Positions 9,181 to 19,738 of a stretch of 64,000 nt of DNA are shown here, in pieces. The stretch is taken from assembly GCF_013450295.1 (NCBI RefSeq), contig NZ_SKBR01000001.1, positions 1,058,001 to 1,122,000 of the forward strand, in the 5' to 3' direction. The notes beneath the pieces were generated by a model, which saw only the letters and a program-made list of their open reading frames with translations, ran no database searches and was not told the DNA's origin. The translations under genes were made by a program, and so were the position numbers. Each line of letters begins with the position of its first letter. Position 1 is the first letter of the stretch. The DNA is from Streptomyces sp. AJS327 (GTDB lineage Bacteria > Actinomycetota > Actinomycetes > Streptomycetales > Streptomycetaceae).

Positions 9181-9948
9181 GTGACGACGCTGCTGCTCGC
9201 GCTGGCCGCCGGAGCCGTGGTCGGCCTGGTGCTGGGCGCGCTCGGCGGGGGCGGCGGCATCCTCGCCGTGCCCGCGCTGACCTACCTGCTCGGCCTGGAA
9301 CCCGTCACCGCCGCCACCGTCAGTCTGGTCATCGTCGCGGGAGTCTCCGCCGTCGCGCTCCTGACGCACGCCCGGGACGGGCAGGTGCGCTGGAAGGCGG
9401 GGGCGCTCTTCGCCGCCGCCGGAGTCGCGCCCGCCGCCCTCGGCGGCTGGTTCGCCATCCGCCTCCCGAGCGCCGCCCTCACCGTCGCCTTCGCGGTACT
9501 CGCGGCCTGCGCGGCGCTGCCGATGCTGCGCCGCCGCCCGGTCACCGGCCGTGGAAGCACCGGTGGGGCGGCGCGCGCGGCGGGGGCCGGGGCCGGACTC
9601 GGCGCGGTGACCGGGGTGCTCGGTGTGGGGGGTGGCTTCCTCGCCGTGCCCGCGCTGCACCGGCTGGTGCGGCTCCCGATGCGCGCGGCGGTGGGCACCA
9701 GCCTGCTGGTGATCACGGTGAACTCCCTGGCGGGGCTGGCCCTGCGCGGCAACACGGTGGACACTCTGGACGCGGCGGTCCTGCTGCCCTTCGCGGGCGC
9801 CGCGCTGCTCGGCGTCTGGGACGGGAAGCGGCTCGCGTCGAAGGTGCCGGAGGCTCTGCTGCGCCGGACCTTCGGCCTGGTGCTGCTCGTCGTCTCCGCC
9901 GGGATGCTGGTCGAGCTGCTGCTCGGTGTGACGGGCGTGACCCGGTGA
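9181..9948 (+). CDS. TSUP (TauE/SafE) family membrane protein, probable sulfite/sulfur-anion exporter
   Basis: About 255 residues, 7-8 hydrophobic segments and two inverted half-repeats, each opening with a Gly-rich motif typical of TSUP: LGALGGGGGILAVPAL near the start and GVLGVGGGFLAVPAL in the middle. TSUP proteins export sulfite, sulfoacetate or related anions. Placed after the persulfide dioxygenase, it probably removes the sulfite produced. GTG 9181 is chosen because the first transmembrane helix starts directly after it; no upstream in-frame start leads into a plausible sequence. Confidence 0.82.
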   Translation: MTTLLLALAAGAVVGLVLGALGGGGGILAVPALTYLLGLEPVTAATVSLVIVAGVSAVALLTHARDGQVRWKAGALFAAAGVAPAALGGWFAIRLPSAALTVAFAVLAACAALPMLRRRPVTGRGSTGGAARAAGAGAGLGAVTGVLGVGGGFLAVPALHRLVRLPMRAAVGTSLLVITVNSLAGLALRGNTVDTLDAAVLLPFAGAALLGVWDGKRLASKVPEALLRRTFGLVLLVVSAGMLVELLLGVTGVTR

Positions 9949-10458
9949 CCCCCGGACGCCGCTCCCCGAGGCGCCTCGCGGCCCGGCTCCGGAAGCCGGG
10001 CGCCCGGACCGAGATGTCGGGCGCCGATCCGAGGCTGCCCGCACCGGCTCCCGGTCCAGCCGCCCGCCACGGATCCCGGGCCTGGGCGCCGCACGCCGAC
10101 GCTGGCGGCGGGCTCCGGACACGTCCACCGACTCGGGTGGCCCCACTGGCCCGGGGCCCCGCACCGCAGGCCGACCCCGAGACCAGAACCGGAACGCACT
10201 CTTCGCTCGGAGCCCCAGCCCCGGACACGGGAGCCGAGGCCCTGGGCGTGGGAGCCCCGGCTCTGGACGCGGGCACGGAACCGGCGGGCACGGAACTGGC
10301 GCGTACGGAACCGGCGGGCGTGGCCCGCGTCAGCCTGCCGCCGCCGACCCCGGGGCCGACATCCGGCCCGTTACCGGGTCCGGCAGCGGATCCGCGGGCT
10401 GGCCCGGCTCCGGACCGGGCTCCGGCCCAGGTGTCGGACTCGTGGCGCGGGAGGCGGT
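9949..10458. other. Gene-free stretch with degenerate Gly/Ala/Pro-type repeats
   Basis: A + strand frame opens with a GTGA overlap on the exporter stop and runs to 10595, but its sequence is repetitive (recurring GAPA, AGTEPAG) and its end runs antisense through the CstR-like gene. I see no convincing gene. Confidence 0.5.
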
Positions 10459-10812
<354 letters not shown>

Positions 10813-10844
10813 TCAAGGGTACGCCGATCGCTAAGGAAGCACCC

Positions 10845-11420
10845 ATGAGCACCACCCCCGTCCGCACCCTCGACGCCGCCGCGACCCGGTCCCGGCTCAC
10901 CGACCTCACCATCGTCGACGTGCGCACCCCCGGCGAGTACGCCTCCGGGCACCTGCCGGGCGCGCACAACATCCCCCTCGACCGGATAGGCCAGGCGGTG
11001 CCCGCGCTCCGCGAGGCGGCCGAGCGCTCCGAGGTACTGGTCGTCTGCGCCTCCGGCAACCGGTCGCGCACCGCCTGCGCGTCCCTGGCCGAACTCGGCG
11101 TCACCGCACTCTCCCTGGAGGGCGGCACCGGCGCCTGGGCCGCCGACGGCGGTGAACTGGAGCGCGTGGAGGGCGGCCCCGCGGTGTGGGGCATGGAACG
11201 CCAGGTCCGGCTGACCGCCGGGCTGTTGGTCCTGCTCGGCCTCGGACTCGCGCTGCTGCACCCGGCGTTCGCGTTGCTCTCCGCCGGAGTCGCCGGTGGG
11301 CTGGTGTTCTCCGCGCTCACCAACACCTGCGGTATGGCCGCCCTGTTGGCCAAACTCCCGCACAACCGCTCCCGCGCCTGCGACCTCAACACCACCGTCG
11401 CCGCGCTCCGCCGCGACTGA
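10845..11420 (+). CDS. Membrane-anchored rhodanese with C-terminal DUF2892 hairpin (YgaP-like)
   Basis: 191 residues. The N-terminal rhodanese domain (about 8-105) carries the active loop CASGNRS with C68. The C-terminal part has two hydrophobic helices (LTAGLLVLLGLGLALL and FALLSAGVAGGLVFSALT) of the DUF2892 type, followed by a short Cys-containing tail. It would carry sulfane sulfur at the cytoplasmic membrane face. ATG 10845 follows AAGGA. Its promoter region contains CstR-type operator 3. Confidence 0.88.
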   Translation: MSTTPVRTLDAAATRSRLTDLTIVDVRTPGEYASGHLPGAHNIPLDRIGQAVPALREAAERSEVLVVCASGNRSRTACASLAELGVTALSLEGGTGAWAADGGELERVEGGPAVWGMERQVRLTAGLLVLLGLGLALLHPAFALLSAGVAGGLVFSALTNTCGMAALLAKLPHNRSRACDLNTTVAALRRD

Positions 11421-12222
11421 TCGCCCGTCGCGGACCCCACAGCGCGAACCCCACACCGCGAACCCTTCCCCCACTCCCCACGCCCCCACCCCTCACGACC
11501 CACGCCCCACCCGCCGCGGCCCGGGTCGCCACCCCACCGCCTCCGGCCACGGCGGGGTGGCGGCCCACGGCTGGTCGCCGTCCGGCGTGCCCAACGGGTT
11601 CCCGGCCGCGCGCCGCCATGGCCCGACGCCTCCAGCGCGTTCCGTCAGCCGCGTTGACCCGCCTGTCGTGGCCAGCGCGCCCGACGCGTTCCCAGGCCCC
11701 GCTAAGCAGTACCGGATTCCGCGTTTCCCCGGGAAAGTGCGGGCGGAGTCGCGATCGACGATTCCCCCGACGTCTCCGGTTGCCTCCTGATACCCCCGTG
11801 ACGTTCCTGACGCCAAGTGATCCGCGTGCGGCGGATGTTTCCGAGTGATGTTGCCGTCAAACTCGTGATGCGTGGTGCGGTACTTCCGATACTTTGCCCA
11901 CTCCTCCGCAACTTCCGGACAGCATCTTTCTGAACCGCGTCGTGCATATTGCTGCCACTGATTTTTGTGGACCGACCCCGCACGTCGTGCAATTCTCATA
12001 TCAAGGCGTTCACGCAACGCCCCGAAAAAGGTGAAGCGGAATGTTTACCGTATGCGGTTGTCCCGATCGGGACCACCCTTTTCCGGGATACGGGATCCAG
12101 TGACCGGAGAATTCCGGTACGGCGCCCCGTGGCGACTCGCCCAGTCAGTTATCAGTAGCCGCACCGGTGACTCGACACCCACCGGTGCAAGTGGCAACCA
12201 GGAAAGTGCGGAGGAGGGCAAG
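11421..12222. other. 800-bp intergenic stretch, AT-richer from about 11820
   Basis: No domain-bearing frame. From about 11820 to 12110 the base composition is clearly less GC-rich than the surroundings, which usually marks a control region here. It leads to the small peptide gene at 12223. The 14-bp palindrome at 12060 is listed separately. Confidence 0.5.
12060..12073. promoter_or_regulatory. Perfect 14-bp palindrome upstream of the small peptide gene
   Basis: GTCCCGATCGGGAC is fully self-complementary and lies about 150 bases before the peptide start, in the AT-richer control region. Candidate operator; the binding protein is unknown. Confidence 0.45.
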
Positions 12223-12339
12223 ATGACCGAAATCGCGTCCTACCTCAACGAGCGGGACCTCGGCCCGATGGAGAACGGCTACCAGGACGACCCGCAGGGC
12301 CCGGTGCTGGCCACCCCGGCCGCCGCCGTCGCCACCTGA
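12223..12339 (+). CDS. 38-residue peptide of unknown function with strong ribosome binding site
   Basis: ATG 12223 is preceded at ideal distance by GGAGGAGG (12210-12217), one of the strongest SD sequences in the window. The peptide begins MTEIASYLNERDLGPMENGY, continues with an acidic DDPQGP segment and ends in an Ala/Pro/Thr/Val tail (LATPAAAVAT). It has no Cys, transmembrane segment or signal peptide. The acidic leader-like N-terminal half plus a small-residue tail would be compatible with a precursor peptide of a modified natural product, but no modification enzyme is adjacent. I do not recognise a family. A second small frame with repeats starts seven bases after its stop. Confidence 0.55.
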   Translation: MTEIASYLNERDLGPMENGYQDDPQGPVLATPAAAVAT

Positions 12340-12345
12340 CCCCGA

Positions 12346-12528
12346 GTGCGATACCCCGAGCCGCCCGCCCTGCCCGAGAGCCGTGGCCCGGCGGCCGGGC
12401 GGCCAGGAGTCGCCCCAGTCGACGTCCCCCTCCCCGAGAACCGTGGCCCAGCGGTCGGACGTACCGGAAGCGCACCATCCAGATCGCCACGACACGTCAT
12501 CGCGCGTCCACAACCGCCCACCTGGTGA
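12346..12528 (+). CDS. Possible 60-residue protein with two 20-residue tandem repeats
   Basis: A GTG start lies six bases after the stop of the 38-residue peptide, without its own SD, so translation would depend on coupling. The encoded sequence contains LPESRGPAAGRPGVAP and LPENRGPAVGRTGSAP as 20-residue tandem units, then a basic tail. The repeat is also visible at DNA level (about 60 bp), so slippage of non-coding DNA is a real alternative. Confidence 0.25.
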   Translation: MRYPEPPALPESRGPAAGRPGVAPVDVPLPENRGPAVGRTGSAPSRSPRHVIARPQPPTW

Positions 12529-12735
12529 CCGCTGTTGACCAGAAACCTTCCGCCGTATTCATTCCTTTCCATGCCTGTGGATAACTTCCCCCGACATCTC
12601 CACAGCGCCTTAGTTTGGTCCTCGCCCGCGTTCCCGAAGCGCCGCTTCGAGAACCGATGACAGCGCTGTCCGCCTGCCCGCTCCCCGCGGGATCTGGCCG
12701 CACACCACCGAGGCACGTCGGAAGGCAGGAGCCAC

Positions 12736-13554
12736 ATGGGAGTCCCCGCACGCACGCTGACGCCGGACCGCTCCGCACGGGACTTCTTCGGGGCCCAGAT
12801 GCGCGCCCTGCGCGGCGAGATGAGCCTGGAAGCCCTCTCCGGAAAGGTGAACATCAGCACCAGTCGCCTCTCCCTGATCGAGACAGCCGAACACACACCA
12901 CCCCCGGAACTCCCCGCCCTGCTGGACGAGCTGTTCGGCACCGGAGCCTTCTTCCAGAAGCTCTACGAACTGGTCAGACGCGAGGACCACGCGGACCGCC
13001 ACCGCAGGTGGACGGAGCTCGAACAGCACGCCGTGGTGCTGGAGGAGTACGCCGAGAACGAGGTGCCCCGCCTGTTGCAGACCGAGGGGTACGCCCGGGC
13101 ACTGCTCGGCGCGGAACCCCATGACCTCACCCCCGAAGAGCTGGAGGACCGCGTCACGACCCGGATGGCCCGCCAGGGGGTGCTGGGCCGGACACCCACC
13201 CCACGGTTCAGCGCGATCCTCCACGAACCGGTCCTCCGGCGGCCGATCGGCGGAACCGAGGTGATGCGGGGGCAGCTGGTCTCGCTGCTCGCCATGGTCG
13301 ACACCCGGTACAGCACGCTGCGGGTACTCCCACGGGGGCACGGAGAACACGCTCCGCTCGCTGGTTCGGTGACCTTGCTGACGCGGGCGGACGGCCCGTT
13401 GGCGGTCTGGGAGGAGTCCAGCGATGCGGGCACCCTGCTGGAGACCATGGAGAGCACGCGTCCCAGACGGCACGCCTACGACCGCCTCCGATCGCACGCC
13501 CTGTCGCCGCGTGACTCGGCGCGACTCATCCGATCCGTGATGGAGGCATGGTGA
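12736..13554 (+). CDS. XRE-family helix-turn-helix regulator with DUF5753 domain
   Basis: 272 residues. The N-terminal HTH (about 15-75) reads FGAQMRALRGEMSLEALSGKVNISTSRLSLIETAEHTPP. The rest is a DUF5753-type sensor/partner domain with EVPRLLQTEGYARALL, a Gln/Arg-rich helix and the LREPVLRRPIGG-like segment (HEPVLRRPIGG). This architecture is abundant in Streptomyces and is typically paired with a small DUF397 protein in a regulator-effector pair affecting development and secondary metabolism. No DUF397 gene follows here; the only one in the window is at 55306. ATG 12736 has AGGAG eight bases upstream. Confidence 0.88.
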   Translation: MGVPARTLTPDRSARDFFGAQMRALRGEMSLEALSGKVNISTSRLSLIETAEHTPPPELPALLDELFGTGAFFQKLYELVRREDHADRHRRWTELEQHAVVLEEYAENEVPRLLQTEGYARALLGAEPHDLTPEELEDRVTTRMARQGVLGRTPTPRFSAILHEPVLRRPIGGTEVMRGQLVSLLAMVDTRYSTLRVLPRGHGEHAPLAGSVTLLTRADGPLAVWEESSDAGTLLETMESTRPRRHAYDRLRSHALSPRDSARLIRSVMEAW

Positions 13555-13904
13555 GAAGGGCGAACTTCTCCGGCACATGGAAGGAGTTCCCCGTCGCGGT
13601 GGGCCGCGAGACGGCGGGTAGTCGTGCCGTGCCCTCCTGAACGACCGGTAGCACCGCAGCCGATGACGGTCGTCACCGCGGCCGGACGGTGACGACCGGG
13701 AGGGTGACGAGCGGGCGAGTGCGGAAGCATCGTCGGCGGAGCTGGGCGATGCCCCAACACGGGCGCGTCTTTGGCCGGTTGCGGTAGGGCCCGCTCAGTC
13801 CGGAGTGCGACCGTCTGACCGTGCGATCACGTGATCCCGTCACGCTGTCCCGACATGTGATCCAGCGGGGTCGCACGGTACCGACGGCACCGCCGGACTG
13901 TTGA

Positions 13905-13942
13905 GGGCGGAGGCGGAGGCGGAGGCGGAGGCGAGGCGGAGG
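13905..13942. repeat. GGCGGA hexanucleotide run
   Basis: About six consecutive, slightly imperfect GGCGGA units. Confidence 0.85.
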
Positions 13943-14017
13943 TGGGGAGGGGTGGGGGTGGGGGGAAGGGCCCCAAGGGAAACCCAGATACCCAAGGTGC
14001 CGCCCCCTCGCGCGCGG

Positions 14018-14180
14018 CGGGGTGTTGGTGTGCTGGGTGTGCGGCGGGGTGTTGGTGCGGTGGGTGTGCGCGGTGCGGTGTTGGCGTTGTGGGTGTGCGC
14101 GGTGCGGTGTTGGCGCGGCGGTGTTGGCGTGGTGGGTGTGCGTGTGGTGGGGGAGGGCGTGGTGGGTGTGTGGGGGGTGG
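14018..14180. repeat. Imperfect G/T-rich minisatellite
   Basis: Units of the kind GTGCGGTGTTGG and GTGGGTGTGCG recur about ten times with drift. On the opposite strand this gives CCAACACCGC-type units. Strand asymmetry is extreme (G and T only over long stretches), so G-quadruplex formation on + is possible. Confidence 0.75.
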
Positions 14181-14289
14181 TGGTTGGCGGGCGTTCACCC
14201 GGGGCGTAGGGCATATGACGACGCGGGGCGTTCGTCGGGGTACCCGGTACGGGTAGGTTCCCCTGAAGTCTGGGCGAGAAGGGAGCCAG

Positions 14290-15891
14290 ATGCCCACAGG
14301 GAACCGGCGAACGGTGCGGGACCTGCGCCGCACCAACCGCGCCGCCTTGCTGCGTGAGCTGTACTTCGACGGGCCGGTCAGCCGTCAGCAACTCGCTGTT
14401 GCCACGGGGTTGAGCCCGGCCACCGTCAGCAACGTCACCGGGGAACTCCTCGCCGAGGGGCTGCTGCGGGAGGCGGGGCTGGTCGACTCGGACGGTGGCA
14501 GGCCCCGTGCCCTGCTGCGTGTCGATCCGGATCGTGGCGCGCTGATCGGTGTCGATATCGGCGCCACCCGGTTGCGTGTCGAACGGTTCGATCTCTCCCT
14601 GGACCAACGTGCGGGCGTGGAGTACCCGTTGCGGGACGTGGGGCACGGCGCGCTGGAGTTGGCCGGGCTCATCGCGGACGGGATCCGGGCCGTGCGGGAC
14701 GCCGATCCCCTCGTACCGCTCGGTATCGGTATCGCCGTACCGGGGCCGTCCGTTGACCGTGCGCCGGACGGTACCCCGCGGGCCGGGGAGGACGTCACGG
14801 TGGAGGAGCTGCCGGGGGAGCGGCTGCCGGTGGCGGGCCCGCGGTGGACCGACCGGGATGGTGTGCCGCTGGAGCGGCTGGTTCGGGAGGCGGCCGAACT
14901 GCCCGCCGCCACTCCGGTGTTCCTGGTGGACGCGTCAACCGCGCAGGGGCGCGCGGAGATCTGGCGGGGAGCGGGACACGGCGCGCGGAACGCGGTTGTC
15001 GCGCTCGTGGGTACGGGCGTCGGCGTCGTCAGCGGGGGCAGCGCCTATGTGGGGGCCTTCGGCGGTGCGGGGGAGTGGGGCCACACCACGCTGCGGGTGG
15101 ATGGCCGTCGGTGCCGGTGCGGTGCACGGGGGCATCTGGAGGCGTACAGCGGGGCGGAGGCCATTGTTGAGCGGTGGCGGGAGGTGGGGGGTGTGCCGTT
15201 GGCGCGGACGGTGGAGCCGGCGCTCGTCGAACTTCTCGCCTCCGGGGATCCGTTGGCGGATTCCGTGCTGGACGATACCGCCGGGTACCTGGGCGCGGGA
15301 ATCGCCGATCTGGTCAACCTGTTCGGGCCGGACCGTGTGGTGCTCACCGGCTGGGCGGGCGCCCTGCTGGGGCCGCGGCTGCTGCCCGGTGTCCGGGCGG
15401 CGTGTTCCGCGCACGCCCTGCGGCATCTGATGGCCCGTACCACCATCGAACTGGGCACTGTGGAGCCGGAGTCGGCCATCACGGTTGGTGCGGCGACCCT
15501 GCCGCTCGGCCGGTTCCTCGACGGCGGGGGCCGGGCTCCGGCCGAGCCGTCGCCGGTCGCCGCCGTGGCGGTCGCTCCGGGTGTCGGTCCGCGGTCCGTG
15601 GAGGCGGAGGTGTCGACGGCGGCGCAGGTGCCCGAGGTACCCGAGGTGCCGGAGTTGCCGAAGACGGCCCGGGCGGGTAGGTCGGGCAGGGCGGGTAAGG
15701 CGGCCAGGAAGGCGGCGGCGGATCGGGCGTCAGCGGTGGACGGAGCGGACCGGGCGTCAACGGCGGTTGAGGCGACGGCTGTTGAGAGCCAGGCGGGCGG
15801 CGGGCCCCCGCTGACCGCTCCCGGCCCGGTGCGCGCGGCGCGTCGCCGCCCCCGTCCCCGTTCGACTCCCGCCGAACCCGATCCGCTCTGA
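14290..15891 (+). CDS. ROK-family transcriptional regulator with long C-terminal tail
   Basis: 533 residues. A MarR-like wHTH (about 8-65: RRTNRAALLRELYFDGPVSR, LSPATVSNVTGELLAEGLL) precedes a ROK sugar-kinase fold (about 75-400) with VDIGATRLRVE (phosphate-binding DxGxT), VGTGVGVVSGG and the zinc motif region CRCGARGHLE. The usual second half of the zinc motif, GCxE, is GHLE, so one Cys ligand is His. This is the repressor type, probably sensing a sugar or sugar phosphate. The family normally ends near residue 400; here ~130 extra residues of Ala/Val/Pro/Arg low-complexity sequence follow. The last 21 bases lie inside a 63-bp direct repeat, suggesting growth of the 3' end. SD GGGAG precedes ATG 14290. 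Confidence 0.85.
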   Translation: MPTGNRRTVRDLRRTNRAALLRELYFDGPVSRQQLAVATGLSPATVSNVTGELLAEGLLREAGLVDSDGGRPRALLRVDPDRGALIGVDIGATRLRVERFDLSLDQRAGVEYPLRDVGHGALELAGLIADGIRAVRDADPLVPLGIGIAVPGPSVDRAPDGTPRAGEDVTVEELPGERLPVAGPRWTDRDGVPLERLVREAAELPAATPVFLVDASTAQGRAEIWRGAGHGARNAVVALVGTGVGVVSGGSAYVGAFGGAGEWGHTTLRVDGRRCRCGARGHLEAYSGAEAIVERWREVGGVPLARTVEPALVELLASGDPLADSVLDDTAGYLGAGIADLVNLFGPDRVVLTGWAGALLGPRLLPGVRAACSAHALRHLMARTTIELGTVEPESAITVGAATLPLGRFLDGGGRAPAEPSPVAAVAVAPGVGPRSVEAEVSTAAQVPEVPEVPELPKTARAGRSGRAGKAARKAAADRASAVDGADRASTAVEATAVESQAGGGPPLTAPGPVRAARRRPRPRSTPAEPDPL

Positions 15892-16017
15892 CCCGGTTGT
15901 CGGGTCCGGTCCGCCGTGCGCGGCTCGTCGGGACCCCTATTCGTGTCGACGATCGCCGAACCCGATCCGCTCTGACCCGGTTGTCGGGTCCGGTCCGCCG
16001 TGCGCGGCTCGTCGGGA
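15871..16017. repeat. 63-bp direct repeat duplicating the 3' end of the ROK gene
   Basis: A 63-bp unit starting GCCGAACCCGATCCGCTCTG occurs identically at 15871-15933 and 15955-16017. The first copy contains the ROK stop codon. A third, diverged partial copy follows at about 16043-16078. Confidence 0.92.
15890..15906 (+). terminator. Hairpin at the ROK stop, repeated 84 bases downstream
   Basis: GACCCG-GTTGT-CGGGTC forms a 6-bp stem and recurs at 15974-15990 within the second repeat copy. No T-run follows, as is common for actinobacterial hairpin terminators. Confidence 0.4.
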
Positions 16018-16227
16018 GCTCCACATCCGCGTTGACAACGCGGCCGTACCCGGTCCGTTCTGATCCGGTCACCGGGAGCCCCGTCCACCCCGGCCTGGGG
16101 TGTCGATCCCGACCCCCGGGCGCCGATCCCGGCCCGACGGCGAACCGGTCCCGGCTCGGGGGGTGTCGACCCCGGGCCGTGGGCCCGGGGCCGGTGGTGT
16201 GCGCCGGTCAGATCAGGCCCTGGGTGC

Positions 16228-17610
<1,383 letters not shown>

Positions 17611-18365
17611 CTATCCAGGCTCCTTCGAGGCGTGCGGTGCTCCGACGAATGCGGGTGCTCCACGCGGGCATGCGGACACGCGGGCGTGTGAGGACACAAG
17701 CGCGGTTTCCGTACGTCGTTGGACGGCCACGGCGCGTCATGGCAAGGGGGGTGCCGCGTGAGGGCGGGGCAGCTCCCGATCGCCCTGGTCACCCCGGCCG
17801 CTTCGGTTTCCGCCGCGCGCTGGTCCCTCGTCCTGGGATGGCGCGGCGCAACCGGAGCAGGGTGCACCAGTTTCCTTTAGCACCGTCCGTCAGGAAGGGT
17901 GGGTACGTCAAGTTTTCTGCCCGCCCGCGCCAAGAATCCCGGCCGCCCTCGTCGCGGGGTGTCGTGGCGGTGCGGGAGGGGTGTCGTTCCCTTCCGGCTC
18001 TCCGGTCTCCGTGGTTCCGCGCGGTGGCGGGGCCGTGGGTGCGCGTGGCGGGGCGCGGAGTGGGTGCTGGCGGTCGCCTTCCTGGTCAGGGCGGACCCGG
18101 GCCGGGGGTGGGCGGGGGTGGGAAGTAGAGTGCGGCCTGTCCCGTGGGCTGCATTCCCGCTTTCCGTTTCCTTCTCGCTTTCCTCGTTCCTCCCGCCGTT
18201 CCGTCGGTACTGGCCGTGCCTGCCAGGTATCCGTCGGTGCTTATCCGTTTCCGTCCGTGCTCGTCCGTGTACCCCCGTGTTCGTCCGTGTGCGCCCGTGT
18301 CCCTCGGTGCGTGTCCGTGTCCGCCCTGTTTCCCCGTGATGTCTCCGTGATGTCCCCGTGTCGAG
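17611..18365. other. Divergent intergenic region between gdhA and cobL
   Basis: No gene seen. The first ~270 bases must hold the gdhA promoter. From about 18160 to 18360 there are many short CCGTG/TCCGT repeats. I looked for a cobalamin riboswitch before cobL and did not see the conserved core. Confidence 0.5.
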
Positions 18366-19610
18366 GTGACGGTCGTGGTGTCCCCGCAGTCCGCAGCAGC
18401 CGCCGTGAGCGTCGTCGGGATCGGTGCCGACGGCTGGCCTGGGCTGCCGCCCGCCGCGCGGGAGGAACTCCGCGCGGCCGAGGTGCTGATCGGCGGGGCT
18501 CGTCAGCTGGCGTTGCTGCCGGAGGACTGCCCCGGTCTCCGCGTCTCCTGGCCCAGCCCGCTGCGGCCCGCCGTGCCGACGTTGCTCGCGGAGCACGCGG
18601 GCCGCCGGATCGCGGTGCTGGCCAGCGGCGATCCGCTGTTCTACGGGATTGGGCGCGTGCTGGGCGAGGTGCTGGGCGCGGAGCGGCTGCGGGTGCTGCC
18701 GCATCCCTCGTCGGTGTCGTACGCCTGCGCGCGGCTGGGCTGGCCGGTGGAGGGGACCGAGGTGGTCTCGCTGGTCGGGCGGCCGGCGGCGGGGCTGCTG
18801 GTCCGCGCGTACGAGGGGGTGCGGCTGCTGGTGCTCAGCTCGGGCGCCGGAACGCCTCGGGAGGTGGCGGAGCTGCTGACGGCGCGGGGGTTCGGGCCCT
18901 CGCGGATGTGGGTGCTGGACGATCTGGGTGCCGTGGGGGAGACCCGGCGGGAGGGTACGGCGGAGGACTGGCGGCATCCGGAGGGCTCCGCGCTGAACGT
19001 GGTCGCCGTGGAGTGCCGTCGGGCGTCCGGCGTGCCCCGGCTGGGCGGTGTTCCGGGGCTGCCGGACGCGGCGTTCGCGCATGACGGGCAGCTGACCAAG
19101 CGGCACGTGCGGGCGGTGACCCTCGCGGCGCTGGCGCCGGAGCCGGGCGAGCTGCTGTGGGACGTGGGGGGTGGGGCGGGTTCGGTCGCCATCGAGTGGA
19201 TGCGGGCCGGGCGTGGCTGTGGCGCGGTCGGCGTGGAGCGGGACGCGGCGCGGGCGGCGCGGATCCGGGAGAACGCGGAGGCGCTGGGCGTGCCCGGCCT
19301 CCGCGTGGTGACCGGGGCGGCCCCCGGGGCGCTGGAACAACTCCCGTGCCCGGACGCGGTGTTCGTGGGCGGTGGGCTGACCGCGCCGGGTGTGCTGGAG
19401 CGCTGCTGGGAGGCGCTGCCCGGGGGCGGGCGGCTGGTGGCGAACGCGGTGACGCTGGAGTCCGAGGCGCTGCTGACCTCCTGGTACCGGCGGTACGGGG
19501 GTGAGCTGGTGCGGCTCGCGGTGTCGCACGCGGCGCCGGTGGGTGGGTTCACCGGCTGGCGCGCGGCGCTGCCGGTCACGCAGTGGGCGGTGGTGAAGCC
19601 GGGAGGGTGA
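18366..19610 (+). CDS. cobL: Precorrin-6Y C5,15-methyltransferase (decarboxylating), CbiE-CbiT fusion
   Basis: 414 residues. The N-terminal half is a tetrapyrrole methylase (SVVGIGADGWPGL, LASGDPLFYGIGRVL, VSYACARLGWP) corresponding to CbiE. The C-terminal half is a Rossmann methyltransferase (LLWDVGGGAGSVAIEWMR, the SAM-binding loop) corresponding to CbiT. Together they methylate C5 and C15 and decarboxylate the C12 acetate chain of the corrin ring, using SAM. GTG 18366 is the only start close to the conserved N-terminus. First gene of the + strand part of the cobalamin cluster, followed by cobM. Confidence 0.93.
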   Translation: MTVVVSPQSAAAAVSVVGIGADGWPGLPPAAREELRAAEVLIGGARQLALLPEDCPGLRVSWPSPLRPAVPTLLAEHAGRRIAVLASGDPLFYGIGRVLGEVLGAERLRVLPHPSSVSYACARLGWPVEGTEVVSLVGRPAAGLLVRAYEGVRLLVLSSGAGTPREVAELLTARGFGPSRMWVLDDLGAVGETRREGTAEDWRHPEGSALNVVAVECRRASGVPRLGGVPGLPDAAFAHDGQLTKRHVRAVTLAALAPEPGELLWDVGGGAGSVAIEWMRAGRGCGAVGVERDAARAARIRENAEALGVPGLRVVTGAAPGALEQLPCPDAVFVGGGLTAPGVLERCWEALPGGGRLVANAVTLESEALLTSWYRRYGGELVRLAVSHAAPVGGFTGWRAALPVTQWAVVKPGG

Positions 19611-19738
19611 GGCCCTCCGGGACGGCCGCCCCGGGGTGGGCGTGCCGTGGACGGGTGGGCGCGGTCAGGCATCCGGGGCTTGGGTCCAGTGGTGCGGGGA
19701 GACGTCTGGGGCCGTGGGGCCCCGTCTGGAGAAGAGCG

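Larger units (their letters stand above)
13555..14289. other. Gene-free stretch rich in simple repeats
   Basis: Frames on the - strand encode only His/Thr/Pro tandem-like peptide and are not credible genes. The two repeat blocks are listed separately. An SD (GGGAG) precedes the ROK gene at 14290. Confidence 0.6.

Noticed and set aside
13548-13640. 30-codon frame overlapping the XRE gene stop as ATGGTGA, considered as the missing DUF397 partner
   Set aside because: It lacks the W-x-x-SSYS core and the VxVRDSK block of DUF397 proteins and is too short.
13840-14646. His/Thr/Pro-rich frame antisense to the ROK gene start
   Set aside because: It is a translation of the minisatellite, and its N-terminal part is antisense of the ROK wHTH.
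17611-18365. Second cobalamin riboswitch before cobL
   Set aside because: No B12 box (GCCAGGA) or CCGCCACTGTGA core is visible.
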